A DNA stretch of 64,000 nt from JAUVXJ01 sp034411995 (GTDB lineage Bacteria; Chloroflexota; Anaerolineae; UBA7937; B3-Chlor), in the NCBI GenBank assembly GCA_034411995.1, contig DAOUME010000009.1, positions 124,001 through 188,000 of the forward strand, in the 5' to 3' direction. Below are positions 42,916-51,838 of this stretch, one piece after another; the stretch's first letter is position 1; every line of letters begins with the position of its first letter. A program made the position numbers and the translations under genes. The notes under the pieces are model-generated. The model made no database searches. It was not told where the DNA came from and worked only from the letters and a program-made list of their open reading frames with translations.

Positions 42916-44805
42916 CTATAGCAGATGGGACGGCTCATTCTCCAGCCCGAGCCTCTCCAGCGTCTCCTGGGTCGGGACGCCGCTCTCGTCCCACCCGTGT
43001 AGCTCGTAATACTCGTCCAGCATGCCATTGAACTTGTCGCGGTCGAGGGTACGTCCGCGGACGATCTCCAGCCCCCTCTTGGTGGGCTCGTCGAAGTACC
43101 GGTCCGACAGCCAGTCGTCCTTCCTGCTGAAGCCCTCCCTAATGTTGAACATCCTCTCGATGTTGTAGCACCGCTCGGCCACCTCCCACACCTCGCGAGG
43201 CGACAGCTCAAGCCCCACGTTGTAATGCAGGAACTTGGAGATGTGCTCGAACTTCATCAGGTTTGGGCTCAGGAACGTGCAGTGATACTTGCACACACCG
43301 ACGCAGTCGATGGCCATGTACATCATCTCTTGCCAGATGACCTGCCAGGGTTTACCCTCGTAATCCCGGTAATCCGAAGTGTAACTGCCCTTGTATTCCA
43401 CCGGGTTGTTGTACACCTTTTCCAGCACCGGCACCGGCAGGTGATACAGGTCTATCGCCGGGCGGCTCCGCAAGTGATCCGACCCTCTGGTCCCCGTAGC
43501 GATACCGAGGGCCAGGGCAGGCGTCGGCCTCTCGTCGGAGTGCAGGTTACTCATGCCTTTGACCTGGATGTTGTACTTCAGAGAGTCCTTGCCGATCTTG
43601 GCCGCAGCTCGCTTTGGCCCCTCGGCCAGGATGTCACCTATGCCTTCACGGAACGCGATCTGCCTGATGAGCTCCAGAACGACCTCGTCGTTACCCCACT
43701 CCAGCTTGAGGCCGCCGGTGTCTTCGTCGGTGAGGATGCCCTTCTCGTACAGCTCCATGGCCCAGGCCATCATGCTGCCCGTCTCCAGGATGTCGAGTCC
43801 CCAGTGATTCACCAAATGGTTGCCCCTGAGGACGGTCTCGAAGTTGTTGCACCCCACCTCCCATCCGAACGCGCCCTGCGCGGTGTATTCGGGGCCTTCG
43901 TCGTAGATGCCGTCCACCAGATACCGGTGCCGGCAGTGGATGATGCAACCAAAGCAGCCCACCGTGCCGAAGGTGTACTCCTCGATGTGCTCGCACTCGA
44001 TGGGCTCGGCGTCAAGAAGCTGGTTGTACTGGAAGTTCTGAGTCCTTACCAGCCCTGTGGAATTGGTCACGCTCTGGATGAACATGGTACCGTACTTGCC
44101 CATGATCTGGGCAAACTTGGTGCCGCTGATGTGCTTGATGACCTCGTAATCGTACTCCAGGGCCTCCTGGGGGTGCCGGATCTCCACATCCATAGTGCCC
44201 CGAGCGACGACCGCCTTCACCTTCTTCGAGCCCAGCACCGCGCCCATGCCGCTCCGGCCGCCAGCGTTCTTCATCCCATTCATCACGTTGGCGTACCTGA
44301 CCAGATTCTCCCCGGCAGGGCCAATACAGAGCACCTGCACCTCGGGACCCAACTCCTCTTGCAGAGCATTCTGGGTATCCCGCGTGCTCAGACCCCAGAG
44401 ATGCGACGCATCCCTGATCTCGATCTTCCCGTCGTTCACCCAGATGTACACCGGTTCCTCCGCCTGACCCTTCAGCATCAGATGGTGGAACCCGGCCCAG
44501 GTCATCTCCGGCGCGAAGAACCCGCCCATGTTGGTGCTGCCCACAGCGCCGGTCAAGGGCGACTTGGCAGCCACGTGAGTGCGCGCGGACGCGGACGACA
44601 GGGTCGCGCTCAGGAGCCCGGCGCTGATCAGTGCGACGTTGTCGGGACCCAGCGCGTCGATGCCTGGCTCTGTGTGGTTGTACAGCAGATACATGTCCAG
44701 GCCTCGACCGCCGATGAACTTCTTCCTCAACTCGATGGGTATGGGCTTGATCTCAACCTCCCCTGTGGAGAGATCGATGGTAGCGAGTTTGCGATTGAGA
44801 GACAT
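42916..44805 (-). CDS. Aldehyde:ferredoxin oxidoreductase-family tungsten enzyme (AOR/BamB-like)
   Basis: A 629-residue AOR-family protein. The N-terminal pterin-binding region has FIGGRGLDMYLLY and AKSPLTGAVGSTNMGGFF. The 4Fe-4S ligands are C284xxC287xxxC291 plus a Cys in DCVGVCKYHC (501-509). The family binds bis-pyranopterin tungsten and includes aldehyde oxidoreductases and BamB, the dearomatising subunit of class II benzoyl-CoA reductase. The attached HdrA/MvhD genes resemble the bam setting; the NADH unit here is Flx- rather than Nuo-like. I take the ATG at 44805 with AAGGAGGT upstream. AOR or BamB activity cannot be decided by eye. Confidence 0.88.
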   Translation of the reverse strand: MSLNRKLATIDLSTGEVEIKPIPIELRKKFIGGRGLDMYLLYNHTEPGIDALGPDNVALISAGLLSATLSSASARTHVAAKSPLTGAVGSTNMGGFFAPEMTWAGFHHLMLKGQAEEPVYIWVNDGKIEIRDASHLWGLSTRDTQNALQEELGPEVQVLCIGPAGENLVRYANVMNGMKNAGGRSGMGAVLGSKKVKAVVARGTMDVEIRHPQEALEYDYEVIKHISGTKFAQIMGKYGTMFIQSVTNSTGLVRTQNFQYNQLLDAEPIECEHIEEYTFGTVGCFGCIIHCRHRYLVDGIYDEGPEYTAQGAFGWEVGCNNFETVLRGNHLVNHWGLDILETGSMMAWAMELYEKGILTDEDTGGLKLEWGNDEVVLELIRQIAFREGIGDILAEGPKRAAAKIGKDSLKYNIQVKGMSNLHSDERPTPALALGIATGTRGSDHLRSRPAIDLYHLPVPVLEKVYNNPVEYKGSYTSDYRDYEGKPWQVIWQEMMYMAIDCVGVCKYHCTFLSPNLMKFEHISKFLHYNVGLELSPREVWEVAERCYNIERMFNIREGFSRKDDWLSDRYFDEPTKRGLEIVRGRTLDRDKFNGMLDEYYELHGWDESGVPTQETLERLGLENEPSHLL

Positions 44806-44881
44806 CCCTTGGTTTACCTCCTTCTTGGTCAACCGGGAGCTCGTGGCCCTTGAGCAGACCTCTCGCACCGAGAGACCGTAT

Positions 44882-45088
44882 CTAGGATTTCATCTTGTCC
44901 CACATCGGACCCCTGACCTTGGCCAGTTTAGGATTCACCCAAGACACCCGCCACTCCCAGCCACACTCAGGGCACACGAACCTGTCCGCCTTGGGCGGGA
45001 CCTTGTACCTGTGGAAGCAGTTCAGGCACCTTACCTCGCCTATCCGGCTCTCTGCCTTCTGCTTGTCGCTGACGCTCTTCTTGACCAT
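44882..45088 (-). CDS. Small zinc-ribbon protein, first gene of AOR operon
   Basis: A 68-residue basic protein with two CxxC pairs, CLNC and CPEC, separated by about 15 residues: a zinc ribbon. Two tryptophans follow the second pair (WEWRVSW). ATG with GGAGGAG at ten bases, just downstream of a strong promoter. No family name is certain. Its place at the head of the operon suggests a role specific to this complex, such as regulation or assembly. Confidence 0.75.
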   Translation of the reverse strand: MVKKSVSDKQKAESRIGEVRCLNCFHRYKVPPKADRFVCPECGWEWRVSWVNPKLAKVRGPMWDKMKS

Positions 45089-45138
45089 ACCAGTTTCTCC
45101 TCCAAAGAGAGCCGACCAAAAACGACCAGCCTACTCCC

Positions 45139-45167
45139 ATTATACACGATCTATGTCAAATTGGCAA
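45139..45167 (-). promoter_or_regulatory. Promoter of the AOR-Hdr-Flx operon
   Basis: On the minus strand TTGCCA (45162-45167) and perfect TATAAT (45139-45144) with a 17-base spacer, about 50 bases upstream of the zinc-ribbon ATG. An alternative TTGACA lies inside the spacer but at the wrong distance. All eleven genes downstream are on one strand with short or negative gaps. Confidence 0.85.
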
Positions 45168-45168
45168 G

Positions 45169-45207
45169 AGTCCGTCTTCGGACTGCCACATATTTACCAG
45201 ATGTGGC
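45169..45207 (-). terminator. Two adjoining hairpins after the thiolase gene
   Basis: GCCACAT/ATGTGGC (45185-45207) and AGTCCG/CGGACT with a four-base loop (45169-45184) lie back to back directly after the thiolase stop and abut the -35 box of the AOR operon. No T-tract follows, so termination by them alone is uncertain. Confidence 0.4.
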
Positions 45208-46395
45208 CTAAGACTGCAAACATTCGAGGACAGCGGCTATGCCCATCCCGCCTCCTACGCACAGGGTGGACAACCCGTACCTCAACCCCCGCTTCCGGAG
45301 TTCGTAGAGCAGCGTAAGTGTGACCCTGGCTCCGCTCGCCCCCACCGGATGCCCCAGGGCGATCGCCCCGCCGTTGACGTTCACCTTGTCCCGGTCGAGG
45401 CCCAGTTCCCTCTCGCAAGCGAGATACTGGGCGGCAAAGGCTTCGTTCAGCTCTATCAGCGCCATGTCTGCCAGCTCCACGCCAGCCCGCTGGACAGCCT
45501 TTCGGGTGGCCTCCACAGGACCGATACCCATGAGGTCCGGATCGACGCCCACGCTGGCCCACGACACCAGTCGTCCTAGTGGCCTGAGACCCATATCCCT
45601 GGCCCTCTTGGCGGTGGTCATCACCACGGCCGCTGCCCCGTCATTGATGCCGCAGGAGTTGCCGGCGGTCACCGTGCCGTCTTTCTTGAACGCCGGTGGC
45701 AACTGCCCCAGGCTCTCCACCGTGGCACCAGCGCGAATATGCTCGTCGCGGTCCACCACGGTGATCCTGCCCTTGCGGTCTCTCGTCTCTACGCCGACGA
45801 TCTCTTCAGCGAACCGTCCGTTCTCCCGGGCCTCGGCCGCCAGGGCGTGGCTGCGGTAGGCGAACTCATCCTGCTCCTGGCGTGAGATGTCGTACCTCTC
45901 CGCCAGGTTCTCTGCCGTGAGCCCCATAATCAGCCCGTTCCACTGATCGGTGAGGGCCACGAGAACGTAGTCCTCTACCTCCACGTTGCCGAGCCGAAAG
46001 CCATCCCTGGCACCACGGATCAGGTGGGGGCATTGCGTCATGTTCTCGGTCCCACCTGTCAGCACCACCGTCGAATCCCCCAGCAGGAGTTGCTGAGCAC
46101 CGACGACCATGGCCTCCAGGCCCGAAGCGCACAGCCGGTTCACGATCAGCCCTGGGACCTCGATGGGGACTCCCACGGCCATCCCTATGTGGCGCGCCAG
46201 ATACGGAGCATCCTTGCAGGTCTGGACGACGTTGCCGAAGATCACGTGATCGATGGCCTGAGCATCGACGCCCGAGCGTCTCAGCGCCTCCGCAGCAGCC
46301 ACCTTCCCCAGCTCGGTGGCCGTGACCCCCTTGAGCCCACCATTGAGCACGCCAAATGCCGTACGCGCGCCATCAACGATGACGATATCGTCCAT
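45208..46395 (-). CDS. Acetyl-CoA acyltransferase (thiolase) B
   Basis: A 395-residue thiolase. The nucleophile Cys89 is in NRLCASGLEA; the general-base motifs NEAFAAQYL, GGAIALGHPVGASGAR and CVGGGMG are present. It could cleave 3-oxoacyl-CoA in beta-oxidation or aromatic catabolism, or act in the synthetic direction. It follows a second thiolase gene by about 50 bases and shares the same length and motifs, suggesting duplication. Confidence 0.93.
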   Translation of the reverse strand: MDDIVIVDGARTAFGVLNGGLKGVTATELGKVAAAEALRRSGVDAQAIDHVIFGNVVQTCKDAPYLARHIGMAVGVPIEVPGLIVNRLCASGLEAMVVGAQQLLLGDSTVVLTGGTENMTQCPHLIRGARDGFRLGNVEVEDYVLVALTDQWNGLIMGLTAENLAERYDISRQEQDEFAYRSHALAAEARENGRFAEEIVGVETRDRKGRITVVDRDEHIRAGATVESLGQLPPAFKKDGTVTAGNSCGINDGAAAVVMTTAKRARDMGLRPLGRLVSWASVGVDPDLMGIGPVEATRKAVQRAGVELADMALIELNEAFAAQYLACERELGLDRDKVNVNGGAIALGHPVGASGARVTLTLLYELRKRGLRYGLSTLCVGGGMGIAAVLECLQS

Positions 46396-46447
46396 CCGAA
46401 CACCTCAGGGATGAGGCCACCCGTCTCAGGCAGCCAGCAACGGGCGG

Positions 46448-47650
46448 CTAAGTCAGGTTCTCGAAGATCCCCGCCATGCCCTGCCCGCCACCGATGCACA
46501 TCGTGGCCAGGCCATACTTCTCGTTTCGCTCCCTCAACTCGTACATCGCAGTGAGAGATATGCGCACGCCGGTGCAGGCTGTGGGGTGGCCCAGGGCGAT
46601 GGCCCCACCGTTGACGTTGGCGATGTCCCGATTGCTGCCCAGCTCTTTTTCGCAGGCCAGGTATTGAGCTGCGAAAGCTTCGTTTAGCTCGATGATGTCC
46701 ATCTCTCCCAGGCTTAGCCCCGCCCGCTGGAGAGCCTGTTTCGTGGCCGGCACAGGGCCGATGCCCATGATGTCGGGGTTGCAGCCCATGGCCCCATAGG
46801 ACACCAACCTGGCCAGAGGCTTCAAGCCCCGCTCCTTGGCTACCTCCATGGTGGTCACCACCACTGCGGCGGCCCCGTCTGTGATGGGACACGCATTGCC
46901 CGCAGTCACCGTGCCGTCCGCCTTGAACGCCGGTTTCAGCTTGGAGAGCTTCTCCACGGTAGTATCGTCACGGATCCTCTCGTCGTGCTCGAAGAGCTTG
47001 GTCTCACCTCTCCTGCCGGCGGGGACTTCTATGGGCACGATCTCCTGGGCCAGACGACCCCTGTCGCGCGCCGCCGCCGCCAGCATGTGGCTACGACAGG
47101 CGTACTCGTCCTGCTCCTGGCGAGAGATGTTGTACATTTCCGCCAGGTTCTCCGCTGTCAGCGCCATCCGCAGACCGTTGTAGGTGTCTATGAAGTTCTC
47201 ATCCACCCAGTGCTCAATGACACCTTTGCCGTACCGCAGACCATCGCGCGCGTTCACGATCACAAAGGGCATCTGGTCCATCGCTTCCACGCCGCCTGCC
47301 AGGACGAACTTGTACTCGTCATCCACGATGAGCATGCGGGCCGCAGTGACGATAGCCTCCAGCCCGGACCCACAGATGCGGCCCAGGTTCAACGCGGGCA
47401 CCGGCAGAGGGCATCCCGACTTCAGAGCGATGTGTCGCGACAGGTACTGGGCATCCCCCGTAGCCTGCGAGGCATTGCCCCACACAACGTGGTCTATCCA
47501 GTCCGGCTCGACCCCCGATCGCTGCATGGCTGCCTTGGCCACGTGTACCGACATGTCGGTCGGATGGACGTCCTTCAACGATCCGCCGTAGTGGGCCAGC
47601 GGGGTGCGAGCTCCATCAAGGACGACTATATCCTTGCCATAGAAATTCAT
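46448..47650 (-). CDS. Acetyl-CoA acyltransferase (thiolase) A
   Basis: A 400-residue thiolase with nucleophile Cys93 in GRICGSGLEA, NEAFAAQYL, GGAIALGHPTACTGVR and CIGGGQGMAG. In the His motif it has TACTG where thiolase B has VGASG, so chain-length or substrate preference may differ. ATG with AAAGGAG upstream. Likely forms a two-gene unit with thiolase B. Confidence 0.93.
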   Translation of the reverse strand: MNFYGKDIVVLDGARTPLAHYGGSLKDVHPTDMSVHVAKAAMQRSGVEPDWIDHVVWGNASQATGDAQYLSRHIALKSGCPLPVPALNLGRICGSGLEAIVTAARMLIVDDEYKFVLAGGVEAMDQMPFVIVNARDGLRYGKGVIEHWVDENFIDTYNGLRMALTAENLAEMYNISRQEQDEYACRSHMLAAAARDRGRLAQEIVPIEVPAGRRGETKLFEHDERIRDDTTVEKLSKLKPAFKADGTVTAGNACPITDGAAAVVVTTMEVAKERGLKPLARLVSYGAMGCNPDIMGIGPVPATKQALQRAGLSLGEMDIIELNEAFAAQYLACEKELGSNRDIANVNGGAIALGHPTACTGVRISLTAMYELRERNEKYGLATMCIGGGQGMAGIFENLT

Positions 47651-47740
47651 GGTCCTATTGCTCCTTTCAGCAACTAGTTTCTTGATCTGTATTGCCAGCC
47701 CCCGCCCTCCACATGCAAGAGGGACTCGGAGGCAGGATAG

Positions 47741-47792
47741 ACAAAACCCGGGTGCAAGGTACCCACCAGCCAGAAGTCGGTAGCCTGCACCC
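47741..47792 (-). terminator. Probable terminator after phenylacetate-CoA ligase
   Basis: On the minus strand GGGTGCA and TGCACCC close an imperfect 43-base hairpin that is followed by GGGTTTTGTC. It separates the ligase/Ior unit from the thiolase pair. Confidence 0.5.
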
Positions 47793-47841
47793 CAGCGCGT
47801 CCGCGCCAGCGTCAGATCAACCCGGCCATGACGTCCTCAGG

Positions 47842-49161
47842 CTATAGCTTCCTCCGGTCGACGATGCGCTTAGCCTTGCCCTCGCTCCGCTCGATGGTCA
47901 GGGGCTCTCTCACTTTGACGCCGGCAGACACGTACAGCGTCTCGCTCAGCGCTCTCTTGATCTTCTCTTCCAACTGCCGCAACGCAGCCGCACCCTGCTG
48001 ATACAGCTCCTTGGTCGCCTCTACCTCCACCGTCAGCACATCCAGGTCCTTGGGCCGGTCCACATAGATCACGTATTGAGGCGCCAGCTCGCTGAAGCTC
48101 AGCAGCACGTGCTCTATCTGGGACGGGAAGACGTTCACACCACGGATGATGAGCATGTCGTCGGTCCGTCCCAACACCTTGCCCATGCGCACCATCGTTC
48201 GTCCGCAAGCGCACTTCTCGGCGTTCAACACGGTGCGATCACGAGTCCGATATCTGATCAGTGGGAAGGCTTCCTTGGTCAGGGTGGTAAACACCAACTC
48301 CCCTTCCGTGCCATACGGCTGAACCTCGCCCGTCTCGGGATCGATGATCTCCGGATAGAAATGGTCCTCTGCAATGTGCATCCCGTCGTGCTGTGAGCAC
48401 TCCAGGGCGACCCCCGGGCCAATCACCTCAGCCAGACCAAAACTGTCGAAGGCTTCCAGATCCAGCCCCTCCTCGATCTGGGCGCGCATCTCTTCGCTCC
48501 ACGGCTCAGCACCCAGTAGCGCACTGCGCAGCTTGAGGTCTTTCTTGGGATCCAGCCCTGCCTGCGCGACGGCCTCAGCCAGCACGATGCTGTACGAGGG
48601 GGTGGCCACGAGCACCGTGCAGCCAAAGTCCCGCAGGATCATCACTTGCCGTTTGGTCTGCCCTGCAGACACAGGAACCACGGTGGCGCCCACCTCGATA
48701 CCGCCATGGTGAAAGCCGAAGCCACCTGTGAAGAGGCCGTATCCCAGGCAGTTGTGGATGACGTCCCCCTTGGTGGTCCCCGCCAGTGTGTAGACCCGGG
48801 CAATGACCTCCGACCACACCTTCAAGTCGTTCCTAGTGTAACCGGTGACCGTCATCTTGCCTGTGGTCCCGCTCGTCGCGTGGATCTCGGCAACTTCGCT
48901 CAACGGTACCGCGAAGGACCCGAAGGGGTAGTTGTTCCGCAAGTCTTGTTTGGTAGTGAAGGGGAACCTGGCCAGATCATCCAGCGACTGAAGGTCCTCT
49001 GGCTTCACGCCGACCTCGTCGCAGTGTTCCTTGTAGTAGGTCACGTGATCATAGACATGGCGCACGCTTCGCTTCATGCGCTCTAACTGGAGCTTCCGGA
49101 GTTCGTCGCGCGGCATCGTCTCCGCTTTCTCGTTCCAGATCGCGTACTTTCGCTTGGCCAT
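47842..49161 (-). CDS. paaK: Phenylacetate-CoA ligase
   Basis: A 439-residue AMP-forming ligase of the PaaK type, which activates phenylacetate or related aryl acids with ATP and CoA. The phosphate-binding motif HATSGTTGKMTVTGYT lies near residues 95-110, YRTRDRT near 310, and the C-terminal hinge with GRTDDMLIIRGVNVFPSQIE follows. Ligases like this commonly sit beside iorAB and work in either direction, including ATP formation from aryl-CoA. Gene symbol by family; the exact substrate is not proven. Confidence 0.9.
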   Translation of the reverse strand: MAKRKYAIWNEKAETMPRDELRKLQLERMKRSVRHVYDHVTYYKEHCDEVGVKPEDLQSLDDLARFPFTTKQDLRNNYPFGSFAVPLSEVAEIHATSGTTGKMTVTGYTRNDLKVWSEVIARVYTLAGTTKGDVIHNCLGYGLFTGGFGFHHGGIEVGATVVPVSAGQTKRQVMILRDFGCTVLVATPSYSIVLAEAVAQAGLDPKKDLKLRSALLGAEPWSEEMRAQIEEGLDLEAFDSFGLAEVIGPGVALECSQHDGMHIAEDHFYPEIIDPETGEVQPYGTEGELVFTTLTKEAFPLIRYRTRDRTVLNAEKCACGRTMVRMGKVLGRTDDMLIIRGVNVFPSQIEHVLLSFSELAPQYVIYVDRPKDLDVLTVEVEATKELYQQGAAALRQLEEKIKRALSETLYVSAGVKVREPLTIERSEGKAKRIVDRRKL

Positions 49162-49262
49162 GTCTCTCTCCTATGTGAGCGCCACGAGCCCTGCACGGCA
49201 GCCGCCATGCAGGCTCCATCTCCGATACCCGTGCCGTTGGCTTGGCCTCCTGCCAGACGGAA

Positions 49263-49841
49263 TCACAGTTGTCGCCCTGCGGTGAAGGCCCTACGATTCA
49301 GCTCCACGTACTTCTTGGGGACGCGTTTCTCGATGACGTCTAGCCAATGCTTCTCTGGAAGAATCAGGTGTCTTGACAGGGCCCCCATCAGCACTACGTT
49401 CGTGGCCCTTTCCGTGCCCAGCTCTTGAGCCTTGGCCAGGGCCGGGACGATGTAGTACTCCTTCGTGGCCTGGCCCAGGGCCTTCTCTATCGTCTCCTGG
49501 GCCGGGTACTCCATCCCCCCCGAACTGACGGCTAACGGGGGCAACCTCTGCTCATTGACGATGGCGATTCCCGTCGGCTTCAGAAACTCCAGCCAGCGCA
49601 GCGTTTCCAGCAGCTCGAAGGACACCAGGTAGTCCACGTCGCCCTTGCCCTGAAGAGGCGCATACACCTTGTCTCCCCAGATGATCTGGCTCAGCACGCT
49701 CCCGCCTCTCTGGGCCATCCCGTGGACTTCCGATTTCTTCACGTCCAGGCCGGCCTGCACTCCCACCTCTGCCAGAATGTCGGACGCCAATAGCACGCCT
49801 TGACCACCCACGCCAACCAGTGCGAAATTCGTCGTCTTCAC
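49263..49841 (-). CDS. iorB: Indolepyruvate:ferredoxin oxidoreductase beta subunit
   Basis: A 192-residue gamma-domain protein of the 2-oxoacid:ferredoxin oxidoreductase family with GVGGQGVLLASDILAEVG at the N-terminus and MAQRGGSVLSQI, both typical of IorB. GTG start two bases after the iorA stop. Together with IorA it converts aryl-2-oxoacids to aryl-acetyl-CoA, CO2 and reduced ferredoxin. Confidence 0.92.
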   Translation of the reverse strand: MKTTNFALVGVGGQGVLLASDILAEVGVQAGLDVKKSEVHGMAQRGGSVLSQIIWGDKVYAPLQGKGDVDYLVSFELLETLRWLEFLKPTGIAIVNEQRLPPLAVSSGGMEYPAQETIEKALGQATKEYYIVPALAKAQELGTERATNVVLMGALSRHLILPEKHWLDVIEKRVPKKYVELNRRAFTAGRQL

Positions 49842-49842
49842 G

Positions 49843-51618
49843 CTACTGCCCCTCCACCATGTGAATAGCCTTGCGGGCGCATACCTGCTCGCACACCGCG
49901 CAGCCGAAGCACAGTATGGTGTTGATCTCGGCCTTGGCCTTCCCCGTCTTCTCGACGACCTCGTCGCTCCTCATGATGGCCGGACAACCGATCTCGAAGC
50001 AACGGCCGCAAGCGTTGCACCGTTCGAGATCAACCTCGTGGAGCCCAGGCCGTTCCTTGTACAGGAAGACGCATGGCGAGCGCGCGATCAACACCGCCGG
50101 CTTGTCCGACTCCAGAGAGGCCGTGAGCGCCTCCTCCAACCCCTTCAAGTCCAGGGGGTCAACCGTTCGCACTTCTTCGTACCCCATGGCCCGCGCCAGC
50201 GCCTCGAAATCCCCTCGAGTAGTCTCCTCACCCTTCAGCGTTCGTCCCGTGCTGGGGTGGTTCTGGTGCCCCGTCATGGCCGTGGTCAGGTTGTCTACGA
50301 TGACGGTCACCGTGTTGCTCTTGTTGTAGATCACGTTCAGCAGAGGCGGCATGCCCGAATGCCAGAACGTCGAATCACCGATGGTGGCCACCGCCCTGCC
50401 TTCAAAGCCCGCCTTGTTCATCCCATGCGCGACGCCGATGCTGGCCCCCATACAACCGATGGTGTCGATGGTGGCCAGGGGGGCCAGCGCGGCCAGCGCG
50501 TAACAGCCGATGTCTCCATTGACCACGAGCCCATGCTTCTTCAACATGTAGTACACCGGCCTGTGAGGGCATCCCGCACACATCACGGGAGGGCGCGGCG
50601 GCAACTCTCCCACGTCCACCTTCCACACGTCCGTCGGCTCGCTTACTAACCCCGCCTCGTAGGCTGCCTCCCGCACTATCCGGGGATTGAACTCCCCCAG
50701 GATGGGGAAGTACTCCTTGCCCGCGGCTACCTCGATCCCCATCATCTTCAGGTGCTCTTCGATGAAGGGCTCCAGTTCCTCCACGACGACCAACCTGTCC
50801 ACCTTGGAAGCGAACTTGCGAATCAACCCCTCTGGCATAGGCCAGCTCATGCCCATCTTCAGGAAGGACGCTTCTGGAAACACCTCTCGTGCATACTGGT
50901 ATGAGACTCCATTGGCCAGCACCCCCAGAGACTTGTCCCCCCACTCGATCTTGTTGTACGAAAAGGACTCGGAGTACTCCGCCAGGTCCTTCAGCCTCTG
51001 CTCGATGACCGGATGCCGAAGCCTCGCGAAGGCAGGCAGCATGGCATACTTCTGGGGGTTATGCTCGTAGGCCAGCGGTTCAGAACCGACGGCCATCCTC
51101 TCTCCCAGCTCGACGACGGACATGGAATGGCAGATCCGCGTGGTCATCCGCAGCAGGACAGGGGTGTCGAACCGCTCGCTGATCTCCAACCCCAGGCCCA
51201 CGAACTCCTTCGATTCCTGGCTATCGGTCGGCTCGAGCATGGGCACCTTGGCAAACTTGGCATAGTAGCGGTTATCCTGCTCGTTCTGGGAGCTGTGCAT
51301 GCCCGGGTCGTCACCGGTGACGATCACCAGCGCGCCGTTGATGCCCGTATAGGATGAGTAGAACAGTGCTTCAGCAGCCACGTTGAGGCCCACATGCTTC
51401 ATGGCCGCCAGGGCCCGCTTTCCAGCGTAGGCTGCTCCGATGGCCACGTCCAGGGCTACCTTCTCGTTGGGGCTCCACTCCGCGTAGATCTCGTCGTACT
51501 TGGCCACGTTCTCCAGGATCTCGGTGCTGGGAGTGCCGGGATACGCGCTGGCGAACACCACGCCACTTTCATACGCTCCACGAGCTACAGCCTCGTTTCC
51601 TGATAGCAGAGCTTTCAC
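49843..51618 (-). CDS. iorA: Indolepyruvate:ferredoxin oxidoreductase alpha subunit
   Basis: A 591-residue thiamine-diphosphate enzyme. The N-terminal pyrimidine-binding domain starts LLSGNEAVARGAYESGV and includes YPGTPSTEI. The ThDP motif is GDSTFWHSGMPPLLN near residue 400, and two C-terminal 4Fe-4S sites read CNACGRCFEIGCP and CFGCAVCEQVC. It oxidises indolepyruvate, phenylpyruvate and hydroxyphenylpyruvate in aromatic amino acid fermentation. The GTG at 51618 after GGAGGG is chosen; the frame extends 31 codons further without support. Confidence 0.93.
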   Translation of the reverse strand: MKALLSGNEAVARGAYESGVVFASAYPGTPSTEILENVAKYDEIYAEWSPNEKVALDVAIGAAYAGKRALAAMKHVGLNVAAEALFYSSYTGINGALVIVTGDDPGMHSSQNEQDNRYYAKFAKVPMLEPTDSQESKEFVGLGLEISERFDTPVLLRMTTRICHSMSVVELGERMAVGSEPLAYEHNPQKYAMLPAFARLRHPVIEQRLKDLAEYSESFSYNKIEWGDKSLGVLANGVSYQYAREVFPEASFLKMGMSWPMPEGLIRKFASKVDRLVVVEELEPFIEEHLKMMGIEVAAGKEYFPILGEFNPRIVREAAYEAGLVSEPTDVWKVDVGELPPRPPVMCAGCPHRPVYYMLKKHGLVVNGDIGCYALAALAPLATIDTIGCMGASIGVAHGMNKAGFEGRAVATIGDSTFWHSGMPPLLNVIYNKSNTVTVIVDNLTTAMTGHQNHPSTGRTLKGEETTRGDFEALARAMGYEEVRTVDPLDLKGLEEALTASLESDKPAVLIARSPCVFLYKERPGLHEVDLERCNACGRCFEIGCPAIMRSDEVVEKTGKAKAEINTILCFGCAVCEQVCARKAIHMVEGQ

Positions 51619-51838
51619 CACATCCCTCCGTATTCCCTCTGACCAAGACCACGTTTTTGCTCGGGATCGTGTGCACACCTTCCGAGCGTGCACCCCACGC
51701 TCCACACCCACCGGCCTGCCATACGCCCCATCTCAGTCTATAGCGCCAAGGTCAAAACCAGGTCCTATCTCCGTCTCAAGGGGGTCCATACACCGCAGCA
51801 ACGACCTTCTGTCGCCCAGACCTCCCTCGGTGATCTCT

